Below are positions 8,242 to 17,409 of a stretch of 23,448 nt of DNA, piece by piece. A program made the translations under genes and the position numbers. The stretch spans positions 1 through 23,448 of the forward strand of contig JWZX01002223.1 in assembly GCA_001275005.1 (NCBI GenBank), given 5' to 3'. The notes beneath the pieces are model-generated. The model saw only the letters and a list, made by a program, of their open reading frames with translations, ran no database searches and was not told the DNA's origin. This DNA is from Chrysochromulina tobinii. Taxonomy: Eukaryota > Haptophyta > Prymnesiales > Chrysochromulinaceae. Position 1 is the stretch's first letter. Each line of letters opens with the position of its first letter.

Positions 8242-8911
8242 GGCGCGCGGCGCTGTCCAGGCAGAGTGATTCGTGATCAGTTGGGCACAACGACTGGGCA
8301 TGACAACCCCGGAAGGGTACCCGAATGGGCTCACTACTGAGTACACACGGGCAGGAGAGGTGCGGCGGTCGGCGTGCCCTCTCAGACTCTGCTGCATCGA
8401 AGGGGTCAATCCCTGATTAGGACATAGGCTCAACAAAGGTAGGATGGCATATGAACCTTCATACATCCGACATGCGCCATCGGGCTAGCTCGCGGGCCTC
8501 CCGTGACGAGGGCGTGACGGAGCTGCGGCGTTCAGCATGGCCGCAGCTGCCATGCCTGGGCAGAGGGCGCACAGGGGATGCTAGTACAGGCCCGTGGCCA
8601 TCGTGGCCACGCACGCGAGATCATGACATGCACAATCCGGGGGTGCGCGTCTCGGGTGTGCCTGGTGCCCTGGTCATGGCATGATGATGTAATGTTTATG
8701 GGTGCTCGCCGGTCGTGTATCCTGATTCCTGTCGGTGTGTATCTGTCTGTGGTTTTGCGCTGCTCCTACAGTCTCCACTTGACTCCCGACAATAAACTTC
8801 CGCCTGCGCTGACCGATTACAGTACATCAACAAGTACTGTTGGTATGTCGACAGCATACCGCGTCGCGGAACGCGGTCCGGTCTAGGCTTGTCTAGCGCC
8901 GCTACGCTAGG
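8242..8911. other. Convergent intergenic spacer with clustered stem-loops
   Basis: This 670-bp spacer separates convergent gene ends. No protein-like frame was seen. Near its right end three inverted repeats follow one another: CAGTAC/GTACTG (8820-8825, 8834-8839), GGTATG/CATACC (8842-8847, 8855-8860) and CCGCG/CGCGG (8859-8863, 8872-8876). They sit just downstream of the MORC-like gene's stop and could shape its 3' end. An AATAAA at 8790-8795 lies in plus orientation. Confidence 0.45.
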
Positions 8912-11900
8912 CTAGCCGCTTTTCCTTTTGTGCAGATGATCACGAAACTTGAGTGCATGGCCCGGCTTCATGTGCGCCTTCTGCGCAAGCTCATCAACCT
9001 GTGTCGGGCTGAGCGCGCGAAGCTTCTCAATGACCGCCTCGACCTGAGGTCCATCGAACCCGTTGGCACGGAGGGCGTCCGCGTACGCGGGGGGCAGACG
9101 CCACTCGGCAAGCACCCTTTCGAGCGCTCCGCCGGTGGAACCAGCCGGCGGGATCGCGGCGCGCGTGTCTGAGGCGACCGTTGTCGGCTGAGTTCTATCG
9201 GAGGGTCTGCCTGCGCCTGCGGCTTCGCGCATCGCGCATCCGCTTGCACCATCGCCGCACGCAACGGGCTGGGCGGTGGAGGAGGAGGTGGCAACCATCC
9301 GCAGAGCCACCCCCAAGCTTGCCACGACGGGCAACGCTGGAGCCGTCGCAGCAGGCAAAGCTGTCGATGCCGATGCCTGCCCCGGAGCCTTTGACACGTC
9401 ACCCATCGCCTCTGCCGCCTCTGATGCCGCTCTCTCCGTCCCGGCGTATCTCGCGTAGCACAAGGCCGCCTCCTCCGGCGTCGTGAAGCTGCCAAAGCTA
9501 TGCTGCTTGCCATTCTCACAGATCCTCAATTCGTACTTGCCACCACGAAGCCTGCGCACGCCTTTGAAGCCCGACTCATTACTCGAGGACGGCACCAGCT
9601 CGAGCCCCTCGGCCGCCGCGGCCGCCCTGGCCTCGTCCGCCGTGAGCGACTGTGTCTCTTCGTCCTGCTCGCTCTGCTGTCTCGGCCACCGCGCTTCGAT
9701 GTTCCTCACATGGTGTGGGCCGTCCAAACCTTCGATGCCCTCAGGGTTGCCCGACGAGGCGACGGATTCGACAAAGGTGCCGAAGAGGGCGTGCAAGCGG
9801 GCGTCGGTACTCGAGTGGAGGGGTGGAAGCCCTGCAGCTGCCCAGGCCTTGGTGACGGAGAGGCGGTGAACAAGCACTTCCAACGCGCTCTCCTCTGCGC
9901 TACTGGTGCGTGCACGCTTGGCTGGAGGGGGCAAGTCCACAGGCTTGATGTCCGTGTTGCGTACGTCGTCCTCCTCATCGCCGTCATCATAGCGCACAGA
10001 GAGAGTGCTGCCGCCGTGGTTCACGGCGGTGATGACGCCGGGAAAGAAGCGGTCGCGGCGCTTGAAGCGAGCAAGCACCCGCGCGCCAACAGCGAAGGGC
10101 TTGGGCGCTGCGTTGGTGGCACAGGCACAAGCGGCCGTGGGGAACGGCGCGGGGGTAGTGACGGAGCCAGCGGCCACGATGACGGTCGCCGTGCCAGTGC
10201 CGCCTCGTGCAGCCGATGAAGATGCCGCACCCGCCGTGCTTGCGTCCGCCGTGCTTGCGCCCGCAGCATCAGCCCCCTCCGCAGCGAGGCAGACTTCCAC
10301 TTGGTTTGGGTGCAAGAAGAGATCCGAGCGCGGCTCAAGCAAGACACCGTTCTCCCGGAAGCCCAAGTAGCCCGCCTGATTCGAGGCCAACGCGATGTAG
10401 AGCGCCTCGTTGTCCAACGGATTGTCCTGGTACTCCGCGTAGAACCAGCCGGCGCCTCGCGTGGCGTGTAGGCTGCGCAGCGTACACGGATAGAACTCTC
10501 TCTCCTGGCCGCCAGAGTCAACAAACCACGCCACCTCTGCTTGTGCGCCCTCGAGCGTGCGCGGAGCCGGGCGTGCGCCTGGGGGTAGCTGCGCCACCGG
10601 ATCGAAGCCGGCGACCTCGAGGTCGGCGGCTCGGAAGCATTTTGGATGCAGCTGCCCGCTCGGCAGCTTGAGCTTGTACAGCCGAAACGGCATGCACACG
10701 ATCGTCCCAATGACGGTACGATCGGCTCGCACGCAGGCGCGCACGCCGTCGTCAAGGGCCGCAACCGCCTTCTCACGCTCCTTGCGCTTCACGAGTGCGG
10801 TTGCCTTGGAAGCGGCAAGGGTTGCCTGGTCGACGGGTGGCTTGAGAAGCTTCCGTTGGCTCATGCCCTTCTGATGGGCCGTGATCACATTGTATCTGGG
10901 CGCGATCACTGTGCTCAGGAACTCGATCAGCTTCTTATCGACAACCTTTTGGAGCTGAGGATAGTCGGGGCGCTCCGTGCCGCCGCGGTAGAAAGCGCTG
11001 GGGTGCACCGGGCGCATGGCATACTCGCTCTTCGAGTGAGTGGGCAGTAGCCAGCCCTCGCGGCACACGCCAATCGTGCCGATCCCGAATAAGGTGACTT
11101 TCTTCTCGGCGGTGAGCAGGATGTTGCCCGAATGCAGCGACTGCAGCTGCTGATGCGTGCGCTCGAGGGGCCGGATCAGCCGCCCATGGTTATAGTAGAA
11201 AACGCCTGTATAGTCCTGGAGCTCGGCCTTACGTTCCTGAAGCGCCGCGCGGTCCGACCCTCGCACGTGTTTGGACGTGAAGACCGAGTGGAGCTCTCGC
11301 AGCGGCACGCGCAGCCCGAAGCGGATCGAGGCGCCGTATTCGCCCGCGCTGGAGTCCAGCCCAGCTGGTTTGTAGGTGTACTCGGTCGTGTCTTCTGGCC
11401 ACTCAAGAAGGAACATGTCCCACCGGCGTGGAGGTACGAGGTGTCCGCGTAGCGAGATCCGCATGGGCGGCGCCGTGCTCGAGTCGGCATAGTACAGCAC
11501 CTCGAGGAAGCTGCGCAGGCTCACCTCGTGCTGCTGTGGGTGTGCCCCGTCGCGGTCGCCGCCGCTCGCCGGGTGGGTCACGACCACATCGTCTGCTGCC
11601 ACCGCCGTGTCGAGCACCTGGTTGTCGCAGTGCAGCAGCAGCAGACGCGTGCCATGGGCTCCGGGAATGCGCCGGAACTGCTCGAGCAGCGCACTCTCCG
11701 TCCGGAACGGTGTGTGGGCCAGAATGACTGCGAGCGATGCCTGACGTTGCGCCGCCTTAAGGGGATGGCGCTCCGAAGTCTCGGTGATGACCTTGTTCGT
11801 GCACGCGTCCCATGAGCACTGAGCCGTCTTGAGCTCATCCGTGCCGAGGTCCTTGAAGAGTGTCGAAGAGATCAAGCCCACGGTGCGGCTGCCGTCGCGC

Positions 11901-12265
11901 TTCGAGAAGATGAGAGAGCCCTTGGGTGACAGCCGGGGCTGTGCCGAGGTTGAACCCATTCCGTAATGAACCTCGGTGTTCTTCCCCTTCGTGGTAAACC
12001 CCACCGACAGTAACCCGTCGCTCATCTGTTTCTCATCCATTCCTTTGCCGTCATCTGTCATGCTGATCATCACACCATTCGCACTGCCGTTGGGCAGCAC
12101 GTCAATATCAAGTAGCGTCGACCCAGCCTCGAGGCTGTTGTCGCACAAATCACCGAACGCAAACAGCGGCCTCCGGTCGTGCGCTTGCGCATTGGCATCG
12201 AGAAACGAGACGTGCGTGCGGAACGAGGGAAGCTCGTCCATACAGGGAAGCTCGCGCGAAGCCAT
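8912..12265 (-). CDS. MORC-type GHKL ATPase fused to Tudor-like, AP2 and SAM-like domains, 1117 aa
   Basis: One uninterrupted 1117-codon frame starts at the ATG at 12263-12265. Residues about 13-205 are a GHKL ATPase of MORC type: FGDLCDNSLEA (37-47, Asn43 of the N-box), MTDDGKGMD (69-77), GFTTKGK (89-95) and YGMGSTSA (101-108). An S5-like region follows (about 205-460), with an Arg/Lys-rich helix near 465-500. Residues about 722-778 form a Tudor-like barrel (VGARVLARFKRRDRFFPGVI, then YDDGDEED). Residues 898-942 form an AP2 DNA-binding domain (SGFKGVRRLRGGKYELRI, then FGSFTTPEEAALCYARYAG). Residues about 1046-1112 are SAM-like (MKPGHALKF). An NLS-like PPAKRART lies at 780-787. MORC proteins compact chromatin and silence genes, and apicomplexan MORC works with separate AP2 factors. 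Here both are on one chain, so DNA-directed chromatin silencing is inferred. The catalytic Glu position before CDN is Asp39. Confidence 0.88.
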   Translation of the reverse strand: MASRELPCMDELPSFRTHVSFLDANAQAHDRRPLFAFGDLCDNSLEAGSTLLDIDVLPNGSANGVMISMTDDGKGMDEKQMSDGLLSVGFTTKGKNTEVHYGMGSTSAQPRLSPKGSLIFSKRDGSRTVGLISSTLFKDLGTDELKTAQCSWDACTNKVITETSERHPLKAAQRQASLAVILAHTPFRTESALLEQFRRIPGAHGTRLLLLHCDNQVLDTAVAADDVVVTHPASGGDRDGAHPQQHEVSLRSFLEVLYYADSSTAPPMRISLRGHLVPPRRWDMFLLEWPEDTTEYTYKPAGLDSSAGEYGASIRFGLRVPLRELHSVFTSKHVRGSDRAALQERKAELQDYTGVFYYNHGRLIRPLERTHQQLQSLHSGNILLTAEKKVTLFGIGTIGVCREGWLLPTHSKSEYAMRPVHPSAFYRGGTERPDYPQLQKVVDKKLIEFLSTVIAPRYNVITAHQKGMSQRKLLKPPVDQATLAASKATALVKRKEREKAVAALDDGVRACVRADRTVIGTIVCMPFRLYKLKLPSGQLHPKCFRAADLEVAGFDPVAQLPPGARPAPRTLEGAQAEVAWFVDSGGQEREFYPCTLRSLHATRGAGWFYAEYQDNPLDNEALYIALASNQAGYLGFRENGVLLEPRSDLFLHPNQVEVCLAAEGADAAGASTADASTAGAASSSAARGGTGTATVIVAAGSVTTPAPFPTAACACATNAAPKPFAVGARVLARFKRRDRFFPGVITAVNHGGSTLSVRYDDGDEEDDVRNTDIKPVDLPPPAKRARTSSAEESALEVLVHRLSVTKAWAAAGLPPLHSSTDARLHALFGTFVESVASSGNPEGIEGLDGPHHVRNIEARWPRQQSEQDEETQSLTADEARAAAAAEGLELVPSSSNESGFKGVRRLRGGKYELRICENGKQHSFGSFTTPEEAALCYARYAGTERAASEAAEAMGDVSKAPGQASASTALPAATAPALPVVASLGVALRMVATSSSTAQPVACGDGASGCAMREAAGAGRPSDRTQPTTVASDTRAAIPPAGSTGGALERVLAEWRLPPAYADALRANGFDGPQVEAVIEKLRALSPTQVDELAQKAHMKPGHALKFRDHLHKRKSG

Positions 12266-12771
12266 GTGTCAGTCACTTGCGGGGCGTTTCCCGAGACGGC
12301 CAAGGTGTGCGTCGGCGACCAAAGCTGTAGAAAAGCGACGTGTTCAACTTTGGGAACAAACTGAACCGTACCGGTAAGGCACCGGTAAAAAGACACCGGG
12401 GGAGCCGGGACACTCAGGTACAGGGGAACCCATGGGAGCCGGGACACACACGGGACACAAGACGGAACGTACCGGTTCAAAAACACGGAGTCGTATACGT
12501 AGCGCTCTGAATTTGTGAAGCTCGGAACTGCAAGTAGCAAGACGAAGGCTTGCCACCCAAAAAAACGTGTGTATGTAGTATGAGCGCTGTAATGGCTGAT
12601 CACGTGTTTTTGAGCCATAGCCATCTTGATAGCCATATAGAAAACAGAGAAAGACCGCACGGTCCACGCGTTTAGCCGTTACTGTTACGCTTTACGGGTG
12701 CAGCCACGCGGCCCACCACACGCCAAACACATGCGTACAGTGTACCTTTCCGTTGAATGACTCGTCCCTGG
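12266..12771. other. Intergenic spacer with a dispersed repeat, upstream of the MORC-like gene
   Basis: This 506-bp spacer lies between two minus-strand genes: the start of the MORC-like gene and the stop of the channel gene. It contains a 33-bp block shared with 20023-20056, plus two copies of GGGAGCCGGGACAC (12400-12413, 12434-12447). Frames running through it show only Pro/Val/Cys-rich strings derived from the repeat. No gene was seen. Confidence 0.45.
12381..12413. repeat. Dispersed repeat, copy 1
   Basis: The block begins ACCGGTAAAAAGACACCGGG and ends GCCGGGACAC. It matches 20023-20056 except for a run-length or single-base difference in the G tract. ACCGGT palindromes lie around both copies (ACCGGTTC at 12470-12477 here; TACCGGTAAC at 20064-20073 there). 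It may be the remnant of a small mobile or foldback element; family not identified. Confidence 0.75.
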
Positions 12772-15267
12772 TCATGAGACAAACTTGCTCTTGAGGTCCG
12801 CAAAGACATCGGCGATGGCGGCCTCTGTCTGAGCGGCGAGGCGCAGCTTCTTACCCTTCACCTTGCCACGTGTCTCCAGCCAGATGGCATCGCCGCCAGC
12901 TGGCGGGCCGTTGCCTGGCAAACTAACTGGCGCGCTCGTCGGCGCGCTCGCAGTCTCGCTCGCCGGCGCGCTCGCAGGCGCGCCTGACTTGCAAGTCGAG
13001 GCGCGCCTCGATCGGGCTTGTCGGCGAAGAGCTTGTTGCCGAATATTCGGGTTGAGCATGCTCCGGCCATCGTCGTCCTCGATGTCCCACGAGTGCATCT
13101 CTAAGGAGAAGCGCGCCCACGCTTTCTGGATGATGAGGGAGGAGCGCTGCGCCAACGCCTTGAGGTCGGCCGAGCCGTCTTCCCTGGTGACGCGGAGCGA
13201 GCTGATGAGGAAGCGCATAAAGATGATCTTCATGCGCTCCTTGCGCGCCACCTCGGCCAACAGGACGGTCTTCACCCGTCGGCACATGCGCGGGTTCTTC
13301 TTGAAGATGAACGCAATGTCCGTGTTCGAGAGCATATGCACATGCACACTTGTGTTGGCGAGGTGCGTGGCGGTGCACCGCCGGCCAGTGAGCACTGTCG
13401 CGCCAAAGGCTCCCATGTGCTTGAGAGCCATGACCTTTTGCGGCGTCGGCTCGTTCGAGAAGATGATCTCCTCGGTCGGAGTGAGCCTGGAGCACACCCG
13501 GTTGATCGTGTAGGCCGAGAGCACGGAGACCTCGCCACTGAGCAGGAAGAGGAGCTCGAGGGACGGCTCACCGCGCTTCAAGATCACCTCCCCCGGCTGG
13601 TACGAGACCGGCTTGATCAGAGGGAACAGGTCTGACTGGAACTCGGGGTCGAGCCATTGGCCTTGGAATAGGGGGATCCGTCCCAGCGTGTCCTTGAGCA
13701 CGTAGCGCGTCACCTACGACCCGAGCCAGGACATCATTAGCAATCAGTGGCCATCCGACTGGCAATCCGACTGGCAATCAGAGCGACACTCAGTGGCAAT
13801 CAGAGTGGCAATCCGCGGCAATCAGTGGCAATCACCTCCGACCCGAGCGAGGGTGGCAGCCCATCGAGCAGCTCGACCTCGTTGAAGCTCGAGCGCTGCG
13901 TGTAGTAAAAGGAGTAGTGCTTCTTGACCCGCGTGGCCATATCGTACGGGCAGCCGGCGGAACTTCACATAGTCCCTCACCATGTCGAGGTTGGCTTCCT
14001 TCTTTGCCGCCTGCCGGTCTGCCGAGGCGACGAGCGCGCCAATGTTGGAGATCAGGTAGCCAAAGACGATGGCCGAGAGGAGCATGGTACCCAGCGCATA
14101 TAAGCGCTCGAATGTGTTCTGTGGCACCACGTCACCATATCCGACCGTCGTGAGAGTGGTCACGGACCAATAGACTGAGTACAGGTAGCGGATTTCTAGG
14201 GGTGTGTCGTCGTCCGCCGCCCGGCCGTTATCGTACTCAGTCGCCCAGGTGGGCTGCTCGTTCGTCGGGTCGATATACCCACTCAGCACGTGGATGCCGA
14301 ACCAGAAGCAGCCGAGAAAGTGCGCTAGGAAGGAGATCTTGAGAAGCATGAAGAAGATTCGCAGCGAGCGCAAGTTGACGTCGTAATGCTCCTCGATCAT
14401 GTCTACGTAGCCCTCGATCTTGAGCAGTCGGAGCAGCCGGAGTAGCCGGAAGAGGCGGAGCAGTTGCAGCAGCCCGAGCGTGTCGTTCGACTCGCCCTGC
14501 AGGGCGACGTCGATCAGCTCGACGGGCACTGACGAGGGTGCGTCTATCCAGAACCACGACTTGAGGTAATTGCCAGCGATGCGCCGCCGGTCGACGACCC
14601 ACTCGCCGCTCGTCAAGTCAAAGTAGACGGTGTTAAAGGTGAAGTACATGTCGAGGATGAAGAATAAGGTGACGGTGACTTCGACGTACCACATGACGCC
14701 CTCCGCCTCGGCCGCGAAGCATACGCGCAGCGGCACGAATGCTGCCGAGTACAGGATCATCATCAAGATGAGCATGTCCCACTTCTCCTTCCACGAGTCG
14801 GTGATCGGGAGGATGAGCCCGCGGCGCGCGAGCTGCTCCACATCGGGCACCCCATCTTCGTCATGTTTGAGCTCGCCATCATCTCGTGCAAAGCCCGATG
14901 TGCTCACCTTGTAGTCTGGGTCGAGACGTGTTTCGGCCCCGCAGCAAAGATGCACAAAGAAGCGCCGCAGGTGCTCGCACGCAAGTCTGACGTGCATCCC
15001 CGAGGTCTCACCTTGCCATATTTTACCGTCAGGAAGTGCGTTGCCCTCCGCGGTGATATGCGAGAGCATCTGGCGCATCTCATCGTAAACGTCCAACATC
15101 GCCTCATCCTCAACGCCCGGATGGCCCGAACGCCGTGTGCGCCTCAAGAAAGCTGGCGAGGGCGGCGGTAGTTGCTGCAGAGTCTGCTCGCCTTCGCCGC
15201 GCTTTTCCCGCTCCTTCATGGAATTCCCCATAGCAGCCAACATGCGTGATGCATTCGGGTGCGCCAT
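12772..15267 (-). CDS. Voltage-gated K+ channel with CNBD-like domain; one frame disruption
   Basis: Two exons (15267-13836 and 13713-12772) encode about 790 residues if one extra base at 13944-13947 is ignored. S1 to S3 lie at about 160-250. S4 has Arg271, 274, 277, 280 and Lys283 at every third residue. The selectivity filter TVGYGD is at 374-379, within a typical P-loop and S6. A C-linker (MATRVKKHYSFYY) and a cyclic-nucleotide-binding fold (about 492-622) follow. This is the architecture of EAG, HCN and plant AKT-type channels, and the GYG filter predicts K+ selectivity. The phosphate-binding signature FGE is FGA (580-582), so nucleotide gating is doubtful. The tail is Ala/Ser/Pro-rich. 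The start ATG is at 15265-15267. AAG/GTGAG-like donors in the N-terminal coding region could mark further introns, which I could not resolve. Confidence 0.82.
13714..13835 (-). other. 122-nt minisatellite intron bounded by 21-bp near-identical direct repeats
   Basis: The donor is GGGTCGGAG/GTGATT and the acceptor GGGTCGTAG/GTGACG, joining GSE to VTRYVLK in phase 0 between the C-linker and the nucleotide-binding domain. The blocks at 13710-13730 and 13832-13852 match at 19 of 21 positions and span both junctions. The interior is about nine imperfect 10-12 bp units of GATTGCCACTCT, with six ATTGCC hexamers. A TGCTAATGATG string near the acceptor is a plausible branch site. Confidence 0.88.
13941..13947 (-). 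other. One-base frame disruption in the channel C-linker
   Basis: Upstream of GTAC (13947-13944) the channel frame reads ...VKFRRLP. Downstream the homologous frame (DMATRVKKHYSFYYTQRSSF) is shifted by one. The original frame stays open to 13822 but gives non-homologous sequence. After removing one base the downstream frame reaches the donor at 13836 in phase 0. No GT-AG intron fits such a small interval. Sequencing error, an inactivated allele or frameshifting are all possible. Confidence 0.75.
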
Positions 15268-15518
15268 TGCAAGGGGCTGGGAACCAGCCCTTGGCCATCG
15301 TCGCGACTTTTACACGACGAAGTTCCCAGCACTCTGTCTTTGGAAAAGCGTTGTATTGAACACAATTTTGAACGCGACCGCCATCGCGAAGTCACGCAGA
15401 TCGCAGAGCTCAGAACCACTGAGAACATGACACTGAAGGGTGGACGATTTTTGTTGCGCAAAAGAAAGAACGATTCCCGCGTTGGCGACCCTCCGTCAGC
15501 GCCCCTGACAGCGGGAAG

Positions 15519-17409
15519 ATGGCCGACGAGGCCGAGGTATGAAGTCATGCCCTCATTCGCCACTTTTTGCAGTGCCAACACTCTGACTCTCGCCTACGCG
15601 CGCGCGTTGCTCGCTTTCACCTCGCAGGACGACCTCGACGCCCTTCACTCCGATTTCTCGAGGCTGCGTGCCTCCATTGCCGAGGAGCTACGCCGCTCAG
15701 GCAACGCGGGGGCGGCTTACGTGGCACCACCGCCGTCGCGCCAACCCGTGAGGCAGGCGCCGCCGGCGCCGCCACCCCAGCGGGTGCCGCTCACGTCGGT
15801 GCCACTGCCGTCGCAGCCGCCACCGCTGCAGCCAGCGCCGAAAATGGATGACGACGACGATGACGAAATCCCCTCTTTCCAGGCCCTGCGCGCCAGTCTG
15901 TACGGCTATGCGCCCACCTCAGTCAGTGCGGCGGAGGATATGTGGTCACACTTTCCCGTGCCGCCGCCCAATACGGTGCACGTCCGCGCAGAGGCGCCAC
16001 GAGTGAGCTTTCCAGGATGCCTCGCCGAGGGCGGCGCCGCGGCGGGCGCCGCGAACGAGAGCTCGGACGCGGCGCTCTCCACCAACTTCGAGGAGCTGCG
16101 CGCGTCAATTTCGTCCAAGCTGCGCGACGCCTCGGCAGGCATGATGCGGGCGAGCGGTGTGCCGTTGGGCCCCGACACGGCTTTTCTCGAGCCCGTGGCC
16201 GAGACGGAGGCCGAGTGGGCACCGGCGGCGGCGGCGGGTGTGTCAGGGCAGATGCCCGCAATGAACACGGTCGTGCTCACCGCGCGCAAGCCGGGTGGGC
16301 TAGGTAGCGGCATGACCGTCGTTGCCTCGCTCGACCGGGCATCGGCAGCTTGCCATGGCGCGTCTCTCGGCCCGTCGCAACGTCGGCGTGTCAACGTGAC
16401 GACGGCCGGCGCGGCCGCATCGATCGCAGCCGAAGACGCGGCCGAAGACGCGGGAGATCCCATCCCCACCGCGGGCGTGTGCGCGGCAAGGGCCGCTGCT
16501 GCCGCCGCCAGCACCACCACATGGCGCGAGGGTGGCGATGGCGTCAGCGCGCAGGCCGAGATGACCTTTGGCTATCTGGCGATGCGCTCCGCACTCGAAT
16601 CGCACCGAGCGCACTACGAGACGGCCCGCTCCCAGCTGCCTGCCGTCGGCCAGTTCCGGCCCAACAGCGGCGTGCGACCGCCGCCGCCGGCTCCGGTGCC
16701 CAAATCACTCGCGGTGCTGAAGCCGCCCACGCTCGCTACAGCATCTCGAAGCAGGCCTTCGGTGGACGCGTGGACCGAGGCGATGCCCGCCGAGAAGCCG
16801 CTGACGGCGCGCGCACTCAACGGTCAGGCGCCCCGCGCCACGTGGGCCGCCAAGGAGAGCGCTGACGACGAGGGCGAAGGCGCCGTGGCGGGCGCCGTGG
16901 CGCCTAAGGCCAGAGTTGCATCATCGGCTACGGTGCGCGCGAAAAAGGTCGATGGCGGCGTCGCCTTCGGCAACGGCGGGGCTGCGCCGCCGCCCAAGCG
17001 TACCGTGCCCACCGCCGCCATGGCACGCAAGCCGAAGATTCCGATCAGCCGGCCTGCGGTGGGGGGCGTGTCGGGCGGCGGGGCGGCGATGCCGCCCAAC
17101 AACGCGCCTCTCGGTCGCGTGACTGGCCCTGGACTGCCGCCCAACCTCGAGCGCACGCGGGAGACCGAGCGGCTCGTGGCTTCAATTGCGCAGTCCGCCC
17201 CTCCCCCCGCGCCCGAGGGTCCATCCGAGGCGATGGCAGCGCTTCGCATGCAACTCACCGAGGGGCTGGGCTCCAACCCACTGAGCGCGCAGCAGGCGTG
17301 GCGCGCGCAGGCCACCGGTGCGGCACGCCAGGCTGAGGTGCTCGGGGCCGTGGCTGCACACTCGGCCAGGCTCTACCAAACTACGATCGAATCCATCACC
17401 GCCAGCTGA
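15519..17409 (+). CDS. Ala/Pro-rich protein with repeated F-x-x-L-R-A-S motif, about 599 aa
   Basis: The preferred model starts at the ATG at 15519-15521 (MADEAE) and splices 15536 to 15628, giving 599 residues. Without splicing the frame is also open, with ATGs at 15427 and 15547. The protein is low-complexity (Ala, Pro, Arg) with no recognised domain, signal peptide or membrane span. A short motif recurs: DFSRLRASI (15-23), SFQALRASL (about 89-97), NFEELRASI (159-167) and a weaker TFGYLAMRSAL (about 319-329). Each motif follows or precedes disordered, Pro-rich linkers. This spacing is typical of a scaffold presenting repeated short linear motifs, which is inference. The gene is divergent from the K+ channel, with 251 bp between the two start codons. 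Confidence 0.65.
15537..15627 (+). other. Candidate 91-nt intron just after the start codon
   Basis: The donor is GCCGAG/GTATGAAG and the acceptor TTTCACCTCGCAG/GAC, with a CTGAC branch-like string at about 15583. Splicing places MADEAE, which has a strong ATG context (GGGAAGATGG), in frame with DDLDALHSDF. The unspliced frame is also open, so transcript evidence is needed. No flanking direct repeat is present. Confidence 0.55.

Noticed and set aside
12070-12660. Minus-strand frame of 196 codons overlapping the MORC start
   Set aside because: Its first half comes from the dispersed repeat and its second half is an out-of-frame reading of the MORC-like gene.
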